Position numbers and translations under genes: made by a program | DNA from: Candidatus Rokuibacteriota bacterium | Lineage (GTDB): Bacteria; Methylomirabilota; Methylomirabilia; Rokubacteriales; CSP1-6 | DNA length: 52,922 bases | Direction of reading: 5' to 3' | NCBI GenBank assembly: GCA_016193045.1 | Contig: JACPSW010000023.1 | Span: 19,638 to 72,559 of the forward strand | Notes under the pieces: generated by a model | The model's input: the letters and a program-made list of their open reading frames with translations, nothing else | What the model was told of the DNA's origin: nothing | Database searches by the model: none | Shown here: positions 19,468-28,269 of the stretch, piece after piece | How positions within the stretch are numbered: position 1 is the first letter of the stretch | Layout of the letters: the number at the start of each line of letters is the position of its first letter

Positions 19468-21145
19468 TCCGAAAAAATTGGAGGCAATCCGGCGCGCGCT
19501 CCAGGCCTGGGAGAGCACGGGGCTCGCGGCGTTCCAGGCCGGGAGGCCCGAGCGCCGGCGATCCTTCACCACCCTGTCGGGGCGCGAGGTCAAGCGGCTC
19601 TACACGCCACCGGACATCGAGGACTCCGATTACGGCGAAAAGCTGGGCTTCCCGGGCCAGTACCCCTTCACGCGCGGGCCGTATCCCACCATGTACCGCG
19701 CGCAGCCATGGACCATGCGGCAGATCGCCGGCTTCGGCACGGCCGGCGCCACCAACGAGCGCTTCAAGTTCCTGATCGCCCAGGGCCAGACCGGCCTCAG
19801 CACCGACTTCGACATGCCCACCCTCATGGGCTATGACTCCGACGACCCGCGCGCCTTCGGCGAGGTCGGCCGGGAAGGCGTCGCCGTGGACACCCTCGCC
19901 GACCTGGAGGACCTCTTCGACGGGATCGACCTGGGGGTGATCAGCGTCTCGATGACGATCAACCCGACCGCCTGGATCCTCCTGGCCATGTACGTCGCGC
20001 TGGCCGAAAGGCGCGGGATCCCCCTCGACCGGCTCTCGGGCACGGTGCAGAACGACATCATCAAGGAGTTCACCGCCCAGAAGGAATGGATCTACCCGGT
20101 GAAGCCGTCGCTCCGCCTCGTGCGCGACTCGATCCTCTATTCGGTCCGCCACCTGCCCCACTACAACCCCGTCAACATCTCCGGCTATCACATCCGCGAG
20201 GCCGGGAGCACGGCGGTCCAGGAGGCCGCGTTCACCCTCGCCGCCGGGATCGCCTACGTGGAGGAGGTGCGGAAGGCCGGTCTCGATGTGGACGCGTTCG
20301 CCCCCAGGCTCAGCTTCTACTTCATCTCTCACTCCGACTTCTTCGAAGAAGTGGCGAAGTTCCGCGCTGCCAGGCGGGTCTGGGCCAGGATCATGAAGGA
20401 GCGCTTCGGCGCCGCGAAGTTGGAGTCTATGCGCCTCAGGTTCCACTGCCAGACCGCGGGCTCGTCGCTGACCGCCGCGCAGCCCATGAACAACGTCGTG
20501 CGAACAGCCTACCAGGCTCTCGCCGCCGTGCTGGGAGGCTGCCAGTCGCTCCACACCAACGGCATGGACGAGGCGCTCGCGATCCCGTCGGAGGCGGCCA
20601 TGAAGCTCGCCCTCCGCACCCAGCAGATCCTCCTCGAGGAGACCGGCGTCGCGCATTCCATCGACCCGCTGGGAGGCTCGTACCTGGTGGAGGCGCTGAC
20701 CGACCAGACCGAGCGGGAGATCTGGGCGTACCTCGACCGAATCGATGGCATGGGAGGCACGGTGGCGGCGCTGGAGCGCAACTTCTTCCAGCAGGAGATC
20801 GCCGATTCGGCCTACGCCTACCAGGTGGCCAAGGAGCGCGGCGAGAAGACGGTCGTGGGGGTCAACCGGTTCAGGGAGGACGAGCCCGAAGAGCCGTCGA
20901 TCCCCCTCCACTCGATCGACCCGCGAACCGAGCAGACGCAGAAGGAGCGGCTGGCCCGGGTGAAGCGGGAGCGGGACTCGGAGCGGGTCCGCAAGCTCCT
21001 GGGCGAGCTGAAGGAAGTGGCCCGGACCGACGAGAACCTGATGCCCCCGACCATCGAGTGCGTCCGCGCCTATGCCACCGTCGGCGAGATCGTCAACGCG
21101 CTGAAGGAAGCCTTCGGCCTCTACCGCGAGCCCATCGTCTTCTAA
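19460..21145 (+). CDS. hcmA: 2-hydroxyisobutyryl-CoA mutase large subunit
   Basis: A 561-aa B12-dependent acyl-CoA mutase alpha subunit (TIM barrel without the cobalamin domain). The family signature [20 protein letters not shown] is present. Ile89 (RQIAGF), Asp116 (STDFDMP) and Gln207 (AQKEW) match the Ile90, Asp117 and Gln208 reported for Aquincola tertiaricarbonis HcmA, which is of nearly the same length. Methylmalonyl-CoA mutase has Tyr and Arg at the first and third sites, and isobutyryl-CoA mutase has Phe at the first. The reaction is 2-hydroxyisobutyryl-CoA to (S)-3-hydroxybutyryl-CoA. The ATG at 19460 has GGAGG five bases upstream; an in-frame ATG at 19448 is less well placed. Confidence 0.9.
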   Translation: MFDPKKLEAIRRALQAWESTGLAAFQAGRPERRRSFTTLSGREVKRLYTPPDIEDSDYGEKLGFPGQYPFTRGPYPTMYRAQPWTMRQIAGFGTAGATNERFKFLIAQGQTGLSTDFDMPTLMGYDSDDPRAFGEVGREGVAVDTLADLEDLFDGIDLGVISVSMTINPTAWILLAMYVALAERRGIPLDRLSGTVQNDIIKEFTAQKEWIYPVKPSLRLVRDSILYSVRHLPHYNPVNISGYHIREAGSTAVQEAAFTLAAGIAYVEEVRKAGLDVDAFAPRLSFYFISHSDFFEEVAKFRAARRVWARIMKERFGAAKLESMRLRFHCQTAGSSLTAAQPMNNVVRTAYQALAAVLGGCQSLHTNGMDEALAIPSEAAMKLALRTQQILLEETGVAHSIDPLGGSYLVEALTDQTEREIWAYLDRIDGMGGTVAALERNFFQQEIADSAYAYQVAKERGEKTVVGVNRFREDEPEEPSIPLHSIDPRTEQTQKERLARVKRERDSERVRKLLGELKEVARTDENLMPPTIECVRAYATVGEIVNALKEAFGLYREPIVF

Positions 21146-21147
21146 CT

Positions 21148-21220
21148 CGGAGGGGGGCTTCGCCCCCCTTCCGAAGCCTCCCCCCACGGGAGGGTTGCGC
21201 GGGCAAAGCCCGCGCTCGAA
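21148..21220 (-). repeat. Two-hairpin dispersed repeat, copy B
   Basis: Inverted copy of the 2903-2974 element, starting two bases after the hcmA stop: GGGGGGC-TTC-GCCCCCC, then the GCGCGGGC/GCCCGCGC hairpin. It separates the two mutase subunit genes together with the DinB-like gene. Confidence 0.8.
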
Positions 21221-21248
21221 GCCGTGGCTGGGAGCTCGGAGAATCGCC

Positions 21249-21710
21249 ATGTCGACCAAGGACAAGCTGTTGAAGCAGGCGGAGGCCGAGTTCCAGGCGT
21301 TCAAGGCTGCCCTCCGGGGTCTCGATGACGCGCGGCTCACCGAGGTGTGGCTGGGGACCTGGAGCATCAAGGACATCGCGGCGCACATCTCGGGCTGGCA
21401 GCGCGAGCTGGGCCCGGCCCTGGAGCGGATGGCGCGCGGCGAGAGGCCGATCCCGGAGGGGACGAGCTACGACGACGCGGACGCCTGGAACGCGAAGTTT
21501 GCGGCCGCCAGGAAGGATTCGCCGGTTTCCGAGGTTCTGGGGGAGCTCGACCTTTCCCATGGGTACTTCATGGCTCGGGCCGCGACGGTTCCCGAAGAAC
21601 GGTTCGTCCCCGGCAAGACCGCCTACCGGATCGTGGAGCTGAACAGCGCCCACCACTACAAGGACCACGGCGACCAGATCCGCGCCTGGCGCCAGTCCAA
21701 GGGCATGTAG
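21249..21710 (+). CDS. DinB/ClbS-DfsB-like four-helix bundle protein
   Basis: A 153-aa helical protein. MSTKDKLLKQAEAEFQAF, WSIKDIAAHISGW with a His, and a C-terminal NSAHHYKDHGDQIRAWR fit the DinB-like superfamily; the spaced histidines could bind a metal as in bacillithiol- or mycothiol-dependent transferases. The ClbS/DfsB branch is another option. It lies between the large and small mutase subunits, and its TAG overlaps the GTG of hcmB. A role in thiol or CoA-adduct handling, or in protection from the radical enzyme's side reactions, is speculation. GGAG precedes the ATG. Confidence 0.75.
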   Translation: MSTKDKLLKQAEAEFQAFKAALRGLDDARLTEVWLGTWSIKDIAAHISGWQRELGPALERMARGERPIPEGTSYDDADAWNAKFAAARKDSPVSEVLGELDLSHGYFMARAATVPEERFVPGKTAYRIVELNSAHHYKDHGDQIRAWRQSKGM

Positions 21711-22117
21711 TGACCCACCGGAGAGTGCGCGTGCTCGTGGCGAAGCCGGGGCTGGATGGGCACGACCGGGGCGCCAAGGTCGTGGCGCGCGCGCTCCGGG
21801 ACGCTGGCTTCGAGGTGATCTACACGGGCCTCCATCAGACGCCGGAGCAGATCGTGGCGACGGCGGTTCAGGAGGACGTGGACGTCATCGGCCTCAGCGT
21901 CCTGTCGGGAACCCACATGATCGTCTTCCCACGGATCCTCGAGCTGCTGCGCCAGCAGGGCGCGGGGCACATCACCCTCATCGGCGGCGGCACCATGCTG
22001 CCGAGGGAGGCGCGGGAGCTGAAGGCGATGGGGGTGACCGAGCTGTGGGGAGTGGACTCCTCCACCCAGGAGATCGTCGCCTGGATCCGGGATCGCTTCA
22101 GCTCAACCGCACGTTAA
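21710..22117 (+). CDS. hcmB: 2-hydroxyisobutyryl-CoA mutase small (B12-binding) subunit
   Basis: A 135-aa cobalamin-binding domain. The motif KPGLDGHDRGAK contains His18, the lower axial cobalt ligand, within D-x-H-x-x-G; LSVLSGTH and the IGGGTM loop complete the base-off B12 site. It is the partner of the large subunit at 19460, which lacks this domain; separate subunits are typical of HCM and isobutyryl-CoA mutase. The GTG start overlaps the DinB-like stop (TAGTG). A MeaB/MeaH-type G-protein chaperone gene is not seen in this window. Confidence 0.9.
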   Translation: MTHRRVRVLVAKPGLDGHDRGAKVVARALRDAGFEVIYTGLHQTPEQIVATAVQEDVDVIGLSVLSGTHMIVFPRILELLRQQGAGHITLIGGGTMLPREARELKAMGVTELWGVDSSTQEIVAWIRDRFSSTAR

Positions 22118-23397
22118 GAATCCGCTGGCTGATCCTGATCGTGCCGGCGGCCATCTACTTCTTTGGCTACTTCCATCGAATCGCCCCCGCCGTGGTCGCG
22201 GGGGATCTGATGCGGGCCTTTTCGATCTCCGCCGCCTCGCTGGGCAACCTGAGCGCGATCTATCCCTACGTCTTCGCCTTCATGGCGCTCCCCGCGGGGA
22301 GCTTCGCCGATACCCTGGGCCCCCGGTGGACCCTCGCGCTGGGATCCGGCACCATGGGGGTCGGCGCGGTCCTCTTCGGCCTGGCCCCCCAATTCGGCGT
22401 CGCCTGGGTCGGACGGCTCCTCGTGGGGCTGGGGGCGTCCGTGATCCTCATCTCGTCGCTCCGGCTCGCCGCCGAGTGGTTCCGCCCCCAGGAATTCGCC
22501 ACGATTTCGGGCTGGAGCCAGACGGTCGGCAATGTGGGCGCCCTCGTGGCCTCCTCGCCGCTGGCCCTGCTCGTGGAGATGCTCGGCTGGCGGCAGAGCT
22601 TCGTGATGATCGGGACCCTGACGCTGCTCCTGGCAGGGGCGGCGGCGCTCTTCGTCAGGGACCGACCGGAAGCCATGGGCCTGGTCCCCGTGAATCCGGG
22701 GCCGGTGGCGGCAGCGATGCCGTCGCTCAGTGAAACGTTGCGAGGCATCCCGGGCATCTTTTCGAATCCGCGCTCGTGGCCGCCCGTGCTCGCCACCACC
22801 GGCATCTACTCGAGCCTGATCGCCTTCCTCGGCCTCTGGGGAGTTCCCTACCTCACCCAGGTGTACGGACTGGGGCGCGTCGAAGCCTCGACCTACCCTT
22901 CGCTGCTGGCCATTGGGATCGTGGTCGGGGCGCCGCTGGTCGGATGGCTGTCGGACCGGTGGCTCGGGCTGCGCCGGCTTCCCTTCATCGCCTTCACCGC
23001 CGTCTACACCGCCTGCTGGGCGCTGCTGGCGCTGCCGGGCGAGATGCGTCTGCCCCTCGGCGCCCTGGCTCCCGTGCTCCTCCTCATGGGCTTCGCCTCC
23101 TCCGGACTCGTGCTGGTCTTCGTCTGCGTCCGGGAGGTGAACGACCCCGCCCGCGTCGGGATCACGCTCGGCTTCTGCAATCTGCCCGTCTTCCTGGGGT
23201 TCGCGCTGGTCCAGTGGCTGACGGGCCTCATCCTGGACGCGCGGTGGGAGGGACTGATCGCAGGCGGGGCGCGCATCTACCCCGCGTCGGCCTGGGAGGC
23301 CACCTTCGCGTTCTGCCTGGCCATGGCCCTGGCGGCGCTGGTCCTGACCTTCTTCATCGCCGAAACCCGCTGCCGCAACATCTGGCAGCCGAGGTGA
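22045..23397 (+). CDS. MFS transporter
   Basis: A transporter of about 12 helices of the major facilitator superfamily: the first helix starts near RIRWLILIVPAAIYFFGYF, the loop 2-3 motif is ADTLGPRW, and the second-half counterpart is LVGWLSDRWLGLRR. The frame overlaps the end of hcmB. A start at GTG 22045 adds residues not typical of the family, and GTG 22141 would cut the first helix, so the start is uncertain. As the last gene of the cluster it may import the hydroxy acid or its precursor. The 204 bases after it hold no gene. Confidence 0.8.
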   Translation: MGSGLLHPGDRRLDPGSLQLNRTLRIRWLILIVPAAIYFFGYFHRIAPAVVAGDLMRAFSISAASLGNLSAIYPYVFAFMALPAGSFADTLGPRWTLALGSGTMGVGAVLFGLAPQFGVAWVGRLLVGLGASVILISSLRLAAEWFRPQEFATISGWSQTVGNVGALVASSPLALLVEMLGWRQSFVMIGTLTLLLAGAAALFVRDRPEAMGLVPVNPGPVAAAMPSLSETLRGIPGIFSNPRSWPPVLATTGIYSSLIAFLGLWGVPYLTQVYGLGRVEASTYPSLLAIGIVVGAPLVGWLSDRWLGLRRLPFIAFTAVYTACWALLALPGEMRLPLGALAPVLLLMGFASSGLVLVFVCVREVNDPARVGITLGFCNLPVFLGFALVQWLTGLILDARWEGLIAGGARIYPASAWEATFAFCLAMALAALVLTFFIAETRCRNIWQPR

Positions 23398-23601
23398 GCT
23401 CGCGACCGCCCCGAGGACCGACGTCAGAAACAGCCCGCGGGTGACACGGGGAACGGGGCGCCCCACGGAGCAGAACGCACCGCCTCTCAGGCTCTAATCG
23501 CGATGATGGAGGGCTCAGGACTGAAGAAACCGTCACGCTTGCGGGAGGGAGCACCGTGGGGCTGTTCCCCGGGGCAGGACCCGCGGGCTGTTCCCGGACC
23601 G

Positions 23602-25227
23602 TCAGGCGAACTTCGGGGGGGTCGTGGGGATGGGGAGCTTCACCGAGAAGACGCTCCCCTTGCCCATCTCGCTCTTGACGTCGATGGTGCCACCGTGGGA
23701 CTGGACGATCCCCAGGCTGACCGACAGCCCGAGGCCGGTTCCCTTCACGGAGGGCTTCGTGCTGAAGAAGGGGTCGAAGATCCGGGCGAGGTTGGCCTCC
23801 GGGATCCCGCCGCCGGTGTCCGCGAAGTCGATCCGGACGAAGTCCCCGTCGCGTAACGTCCCCACCGTGAGCGTGCCGCCGTGCGGCATGGCGTCGAGGG
23901 CGTTCGTGATCAGATTGAGGAACACCTGCTTGCACTGGGGGACGTCCACCTCCACCGGCGGCAGGGTGGGGTCGTACTTTTCCTCGACGGCGATGTTCGA
24001 CAGGGCGGCGTGCCGGCGCACCAGCGCCAGGGTGTCCTTGACGACCTGGGAGATGTCCACCTGCTCCGTCGTGAAGTCGCGCTGGCGCGAGAAGTCGAGG
24101 AGGGCGCGCACGGTCTCCCGGATCCGCAGCGCCTCGCTCTGGATCGTTTTCAGGTATTCCGTGATGGTGGCCGGGTCCACCCCCTCGTCGAGCATCAGGG
24201 TCGCGTAGCCGAGGATGCTGGTCATGGGGTTGTTGATCTCGTGGGCCACGTTCGCGGCCAGCTCGCCGATCGCCGCGAGCTTGGCGGATTGCACCAGCTG
24301 GGCCTGAGTCTGCCGCAGCTCTTCCATCTGCCGCCTCAGCCCCTCGTAAAGCCGGGCGTTCTCGGCCGCGACGGCGACCTGGCTGGCGACGATCCGGAGG
24401 ATCTGCTCCGCGTCCGCCGGGGAGAGATCCTCCGCACTCAGCCACCCCCTGAGCCGCCCCGTGACGCGACCCTGAATGGCCAACGGGACTTCGAGCATGC
24501 GCCCGTCCCGCCCCGCCGCCGCGGGCTTCCCCGGCTCCGGCAGCGGCCAGACCTCGAGCCGTCCCGTATCGGGGTCCACGAGCGAGACCTCCAGCGCCGA
24601 GAAGCCGAGCGTCGAGGCGAGCGACGGCAGAAGCTCGCCGGCGAGGGTCTGGAGGCTCAGCTGGGAGGTGATCTGCTCGCCGATCCGGTGGAGGCTCTCC
24701 AGCTGCGCGCTCCGCGCGGTCAGGTCCCGGTTGGCCTTCTCCATCTCCTGGATCTTCTTGAAGAGACGCTGCACGAGCTTCTGGTTCAGCTCCCGCAGGT
24801 ACCCGGTCTGCTGGGCGGGCTCGACCTGCTCCCGCTTGCCCCGTAGGAACTCGGAGACCACCCCGGTGAAGCGGTCGACGTCGATCGGCTTGGCGATGTA
24901 GCCGTTGCACCCGGCGGTGAGGATCCGCTCCCGGTCGCCGGGGTTCGTGTAGGCCGTGAGCGCCACGATCAGCGTCGTGGCGAGAGAGGGGAAGGCGCGA
25001 AGCGCGGCCGCCGCCTCGTAGCCGTCGAACCGGGGGAGACCGATATCCAGCAGGATGAGGTCGGGCTGCTCCCGGACCGCCTTGTCGATGCCCTCCAGAC
25101 CATCCTCGGCCTCGAGGAGCTGGTACCCCTCGGCCACCAGGAGCCGGCGGACGAGACGTCGGTTGTCGGCGTTGTCCTCGATGTGGAGGATCTTCACCGG
25201 CTTTCCACCGCCGACGGGCTCAGCCAC
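23602..25227 (-). CDS. REC-GAF-histidine kinase hybrid
   Basis: A 541-aa cytoplasmic signalling protein with an N-terminal receiver domain (11-130; acidic pocket, Asp61 in LLDIGLPR, and Lys in IAKPID), a coiled coil at about 140-180, a GAF domain at about 180-310, a HisKA domain with NVAHEINNP, and a HATPase_c domain with DTGGGIPE and GTGLGLSVS. The order (receiver first) suggests that the kinase is controlled by phosphorylation from another kinase, most simply the upstream membrane kinase, whose 3' end overlaps its start by eight bases. No DNA-binding output is encoded next to it. Confidence 0.9.
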   Translation of the reverse strand: MAEPVGGGKPVKILHIEDNADNRRLVRRLLVAEGYQLLEAEDGLEGIDKAVREQPDLILLDIGLPRFDGYEAAAALRAFPSLATTLIVALTAYTNPGDRERILTAGCNGYIAKPIDVDRFTGVVSEFLRGKREQVEPAQQTGYLRELNQKLVQRLFKKIQEMEKANRDLTARSAQLESLHRIGEQITSQLSLQTLAGELLPSLASTLGFSALEVSLVDPDTGRLEVWPLPEPGKPAAAGRDGRMLEVPLAIQGRVTGRLRGWLSAEDLSPADAEQILRIVASQVAVAAENARLYEGLRRQMEELRQTQAQLVQSAKLAAIGELAANVAHEINNPMTSILGYATLMLDEGVDPATITEYLKTIQSEALRIRETVRALLDFSRQRDFTTEQVDISQVVKDTLALVRRHAALSNIAVEEKYDPTLPPVEVDVPQCKQVFLNLITNALDAMPHGGTLTVGTLRDGDFVRIDFADTGGGIPEANLARIFDPFFSTKPSVKGTGLGLSVSLGIVQSHGGTIDVKSEMGKGSVFSVKLPIPTTPPKFA

Positions 25228-27361
25228 GAGGGACCTCGTGCGCGGGGACCGGTTCCAGCGACAGCGTGAAGGAGAACGTGGAGCCGTGCCCCTCGCGGCT
25301 CTCCACCCAGATCTCTCCGCCGTGCAGCTCGACGAAGGACTTGGAGATCACGAGCCCGAGGCCGGTGCCCCCGAGAGGGAGATGAATCTTCCCGCCGTTC
25401 AGCTGCTGGAAGGCGCGGAAGAGCTTCGGCTGATCCTCCTCCCGGATCCCGACGCCGGTGTCCTGGACGCTGACCACGAGCCGGTCCGCCTTGGCGGTCG
25501 CCCGGACGGTCACGCCGCCCTCCGGGGTGAACTTCACCGCGTTCGACAGGAGGTTGAGCAGCACCTGGCGGATCTTCGTCCGGTCGGCCCGCACAGGCGG
25601 AAGCGCCGGCTCGATCTCCTGGCGGATCGTCAGGTTCCGGCCGCGGACCAGCGGCAGCGTGGTCCTCACGCACTCCTCGACCAGCTCGTCGATTGCGAGC
25701 GGAACCTTCTCGAGCTCCATCGTCCCGGACTCGATCTTGGAGAAGTCGAGCACATCGTTGATGAGACCCAGCAGGTGCAGGCCGTTGGAATGGATGGCCG
25801 CCAGGTCCTCCTCCTGGTCCTTGCTGAGCGCGCCCCCGGACGTCTTCAGCATGACCTTGGAGAACCCGATGATCGCGTTGAGCGGCGTGCGCAACTCGTG
25901 GGAGAACTGGGCCAGGAACTGAGACTTGAGGCTGTTCGCCTCCACGAGCTGCTCGTTGGTGCGCTTGACCTGCTCGTAGAGCTGGCTCGTCTGGAGCGCG
26001 ACCGTCGCCTGGCCGGCCAGCACCCGGAGGAGCTCCATCTCCTCGGCGTCGAAGATCTCGCCCGAGAGCTTCTCGCCCAGAGCCAGCACGCCGATCAGCT
26101 GCCCCTCCGACTTCAGCGGCAGCAGCAGGGCCACCTGCATGGCGTCGAGGTCCGCCTCGGCATCGGCCAGCGCCGCCGCCATCCGGCGCCGCAGCGGGAT
26201 CTCCTCGCGCACCAGGATGTCGTTGTCCCGGAGCCAGCGGATGATCGGGCCGGCCGCGCGCAGGGCCCGCCATTTGCCCTCGATGGCTCCCGCGGACACG
26301 AGCCGCTGGACCTGGTACTCCCCGGTCCCGGGGTCGAAGAGGTAGAGGGCCCCGTGGGTGAGCGGGATCCGATCGACCAGGGTCTGGACCAGCGTGTCGG
26401 CCAGCCGCGTGACGTCCAGCAGCGATCCCATCCGCTTCCGGAGGTCCGACAGGGTTTCGTAGAACCCGTAGCGCTTCCGGTAGATCAGCCGGTCCAGCCA
26501 CCCTTCCACCGTGCGGATCAGCGGCGTCAGCAACACCGCCAGGAGGAAGGCGAGCACCAGGTCCTCCCGCAGCGAGAGGGAGTAACGCAGCGCGAACGTT
26601 TCCTCGGCCAGAGCCCCGAGCGCGATCACCAGCGGAATCGCGGCCGCCAGCAGCCCGCCGAAGATGGCGACCCGCTTGGCCACGCTTCCCACATTGACGA
26701 GGCGGTACCGGACGATGGACACCCCCAAGAGGAGCGCGAAAATCGCGTTGGCGGGAATCCCCACAGGGTAGATCGATTCCATCTTCAACCCGACCCGGGC
26801 AATGTCCACCACGCCGCCCAGCAGGCTGACCGCCGAGCCCAGGATGATGAGCTTGGCGCGATTCCGGCGGAAGGCTGAATCGATCTTCCCGTACGCAAGC
26901 CCCAACTCCACGATGCCGCCCACGATGGAGGCCATGAACCAGGCGAAGAACGCGTTGTAGAACGGGCCGAACGCAGGCGCGAACCCCCAGGAGGTCACCA
27001 CGACCCCGCGCATGAAGAGCGGCGTCGGGCTCAGCGCCAGGAAGACGACGGCCAGGGCGTAGGTCGCGGCCAGAAGCCGGCGCCGCCGATCCGCGATCTC
27101 GAGGAACACGACGACGAAGTGATAGTAGAAGGCCGGCACCAGGATGACGCCGGAGTGCAGCAGCTTCTCCACGAGCACCGCCGTGGCCACGTCCTCCGTG
27201 GAGCGGAGGAAGAACACGCCGAGGTTCCAGACTCCCAGGGCGGCGGCCACCGACGCGAACACGCGGTTGAGCCTGCTCCGGTGGTCGCGATAGAGCACCA
27301 TCACCGCCAGGGTGAGGTTCAAGGCGAAGGCGACCAGGGGGACGAGCTGGTGGAAGATCAC
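25220..27361 (-). CDS. Membrane GAF-histidine kinase
   Basis: A 713-aa sensor kinase. Seven or more hydrophobic segments fill residues 1 to about 300 (7TM-like sensor region), followed by a GAF domain (about 325-470), a short coiled coil, HisKA with FSHELRTPLNAIIGFS, and HATPase_c with DTGVGIREED and GGTGLGLVI. The GTG at 27361 overlaps the acetyltransferase stop (GTGA); the open frame farther upstream is the shadow of that gene. With the following REC-GAF kinase it likely forms a phosphorelay. The signal is unknown. Confidence 0.9.
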   Translation of the reverse strand: MIFHQLVPLVAFALNLTLAVMVLYRDHRSRLNRVFASVAAALGVWNLGVFFLRSTEDVATAVLVEKLLHSGVILVPAFYYHFVVVFLEIADRRRRLLAATYALAVVFLALSPTPLFMRGVVVTSWGFAPAFGPFYNAFFAWFMASIVGGIVELGLAYGKIDSAFRRNRAKLIILGSAVSLLGGVVDIARVGLKMESIYPVGIPANAIFALLLGVSIVRYRLVNVGSVAKRVAIFGGLLAAAIPLVIALGALAEETFALRYSLSLREDLVLAFLLAVLLTPLIRTVEGWLDRLIYRKRYGFYETLSDLRKRMGSLLDVTRLADTLVQTLVDRIPLTHGALYLFDPGTGEYQVQRLVSAGAIEGKWRALRAAGPIIRWLRDNDILVREEIPLRRRMAAALADAEADLDAMQVALLLPLKSEGQLIGVLALGEKLSGEIFDAEEMELLRVLAGQATVALQTSQLYEQVKRTNEQLVEANSLKSQFLAQFSHELRTPLNAIIGFSKVMLKTSGGALSKDQEEDLAAIHSNGLHLLGLINDVLDFSKIESGTMELEKVPLAIDELVEECVRTTLPLVRGRNLTIRQEIEPALPPVRADRTKIRQVLLNLLSNAVKFTPEGGVTVRATAKADRLVVSVQDTGVGIREEDQPKLFRAFQQLNGGKIHLPLGGTGLGLVISKSFVELHGGEIWVESREGHGSTFSFTLSLEPVPAHEVPRG

Positions 27362-28005
27362 GAGCGCACCTTCGTCTCGGGAGGGAACAGGACGATCTCG
27401 TCCTTCTTGCGCTCCTGTTCCATCTCCTCCTTGAGGATGCCGAAGACCAGGATATCCCAGAACTTCCCGTCGGTGAAGCAGGCCTCCCGGAGCACGCCCT
27501 CCTGCCGGAACCCGTTGCGGCGCAGGGAGTTGATGCTGAGCTGGTTGTACGCGAACACCTTCGCCTCGACCCGGTGGATCCCGATGTGGTCGAGGGCGTA
27601 GGCGAGGAGCAGGCGGGAGGCCTCGACGCCCCACCCCTTCCGCATGGAGTGGGGATCGGAGATCACCGTCTCGAGGAACCCGTACCCATGGATCAGGTTG
27701 ATGCCGTAGAGCCGCACGAATCCCACCGGCTGCTCCGGCTCCCGGTGGCGCGGGATGATCAGGGCCGGGAGCTGCGTGGTGTCGCGCAGCAGGAAGTCCA
27801 GGAAGACGTCGTTCCGGCGGTGGTAGATGTGCTTGTACTGGTAGAGGAACTCGCTGGCCACCATCTTTTCCACGAACGGGCTGTCGCACCACTTGTTCAG
27901 ATTCACCAGGTCGCCGCGCGTGAACGTGCGCAGGCGCACCCGCTTGCCCTGGGCAAGCACACGAGGAATGCCGTAGGATCCCGCGGGCGTCGCTAGTGAG
28001 GCCAT
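27358..28005 (-). CDS. GNAT acetyltransferase (RimJ/RimL type)
   Basis: A 215-aa GNAT protein of the RimJ/RimL group: RVRLRTFTRGDLVNLNKW at the start, GFLETVISDPHSMRKGWGVEA with the acetyl-CoA loop, and HRVEAKVFAYNQLSINSLRRNGF, which is the family hallmark, followed by FWDILVFG. Members acetylate protein N-termini or small amines. It is the first gene of an overlapping operon with two kinases, so modification of a signalling or envelope component is possible. The upstream region 28006-28269 has no gene. Confidence 0.8.
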   Translation of the reverse strand: MASLATPAGSYGIPRVLAQGKRVRLRTFTRGDLVNLNKWCDSPFVEKMVASEFLYQYKHIYHRRNDVFLDFLLRDTTQLPALIIPRHREPEQPVGFVRLYGINLIHGYGFLETVISDPHSMRKGWGVEASRLLLAYALDHIGIHRVEAKVFAYNQLSINSLRRNGFRQEGVLREACFTDGKFWDILVFGILKEEMEQERKKDEIVLFPPETKVRS

Positions 28006-28050
28006 CGGTACGGGCCCGGGCCTACCGGAACGGAGAGGGCACGGTCAAGG

Positions 28051-28077
28051 TGGTTACCACAGGTGACCAAAGGGTAA
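28051..28077. promoter_or_regulatory. Weak dyad upstream of the acetyltransferase-kinase operon
   Basis: GGTTACC-ACA-GGTGACC (one mismatch) at 28051-28067 with a further GGGTAAC at 28071-28077, inside the 264-base gene-free interval 28006-28269. It may be an operator. No convincing -35/-10 pair was found beside it. Confidence 0.25.
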
Positions 28078-28269
28078 CACGGGGGTTGGATTTCTCGAAT
28101 AACAATAAGGGGTTAAGGGCCTTTAGTGTTCGCTCGTTGCACCTCGTTCAGTTAGCACACCGCCGCGAGGGACCCCCGGACCACCCCCGAAATCCCTCGC
28201 CGAGAAGCATTCCCCTAACGGGCCGTGGGTCGGCCGCTCATGGACCGGACTCCCCGGCCACCCGTCCGA

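Noticed and set aside
19460-21145. Methylmalonyl-CoA mutase as the identity of the large subunit
   Set aside because: The Tyr and Arg that bind the carboxylate of methylmalonyl-CoA are Ile and Gln here, and an Asp typical of 2-hydroxyisobutyryl-CoA mutase is present.
19379-21388. A long minus-strand frame over the mutase gene
   Set aside because: It is the antisense shadow of hcmA, whose active-site residues are all in the plus frame.
25055-26878. A 607-codon plus-strand frame over two kinases
   Set aside because: Antisense shadow with low-complexity Arg/Gln-rich translation and no recognised domain.
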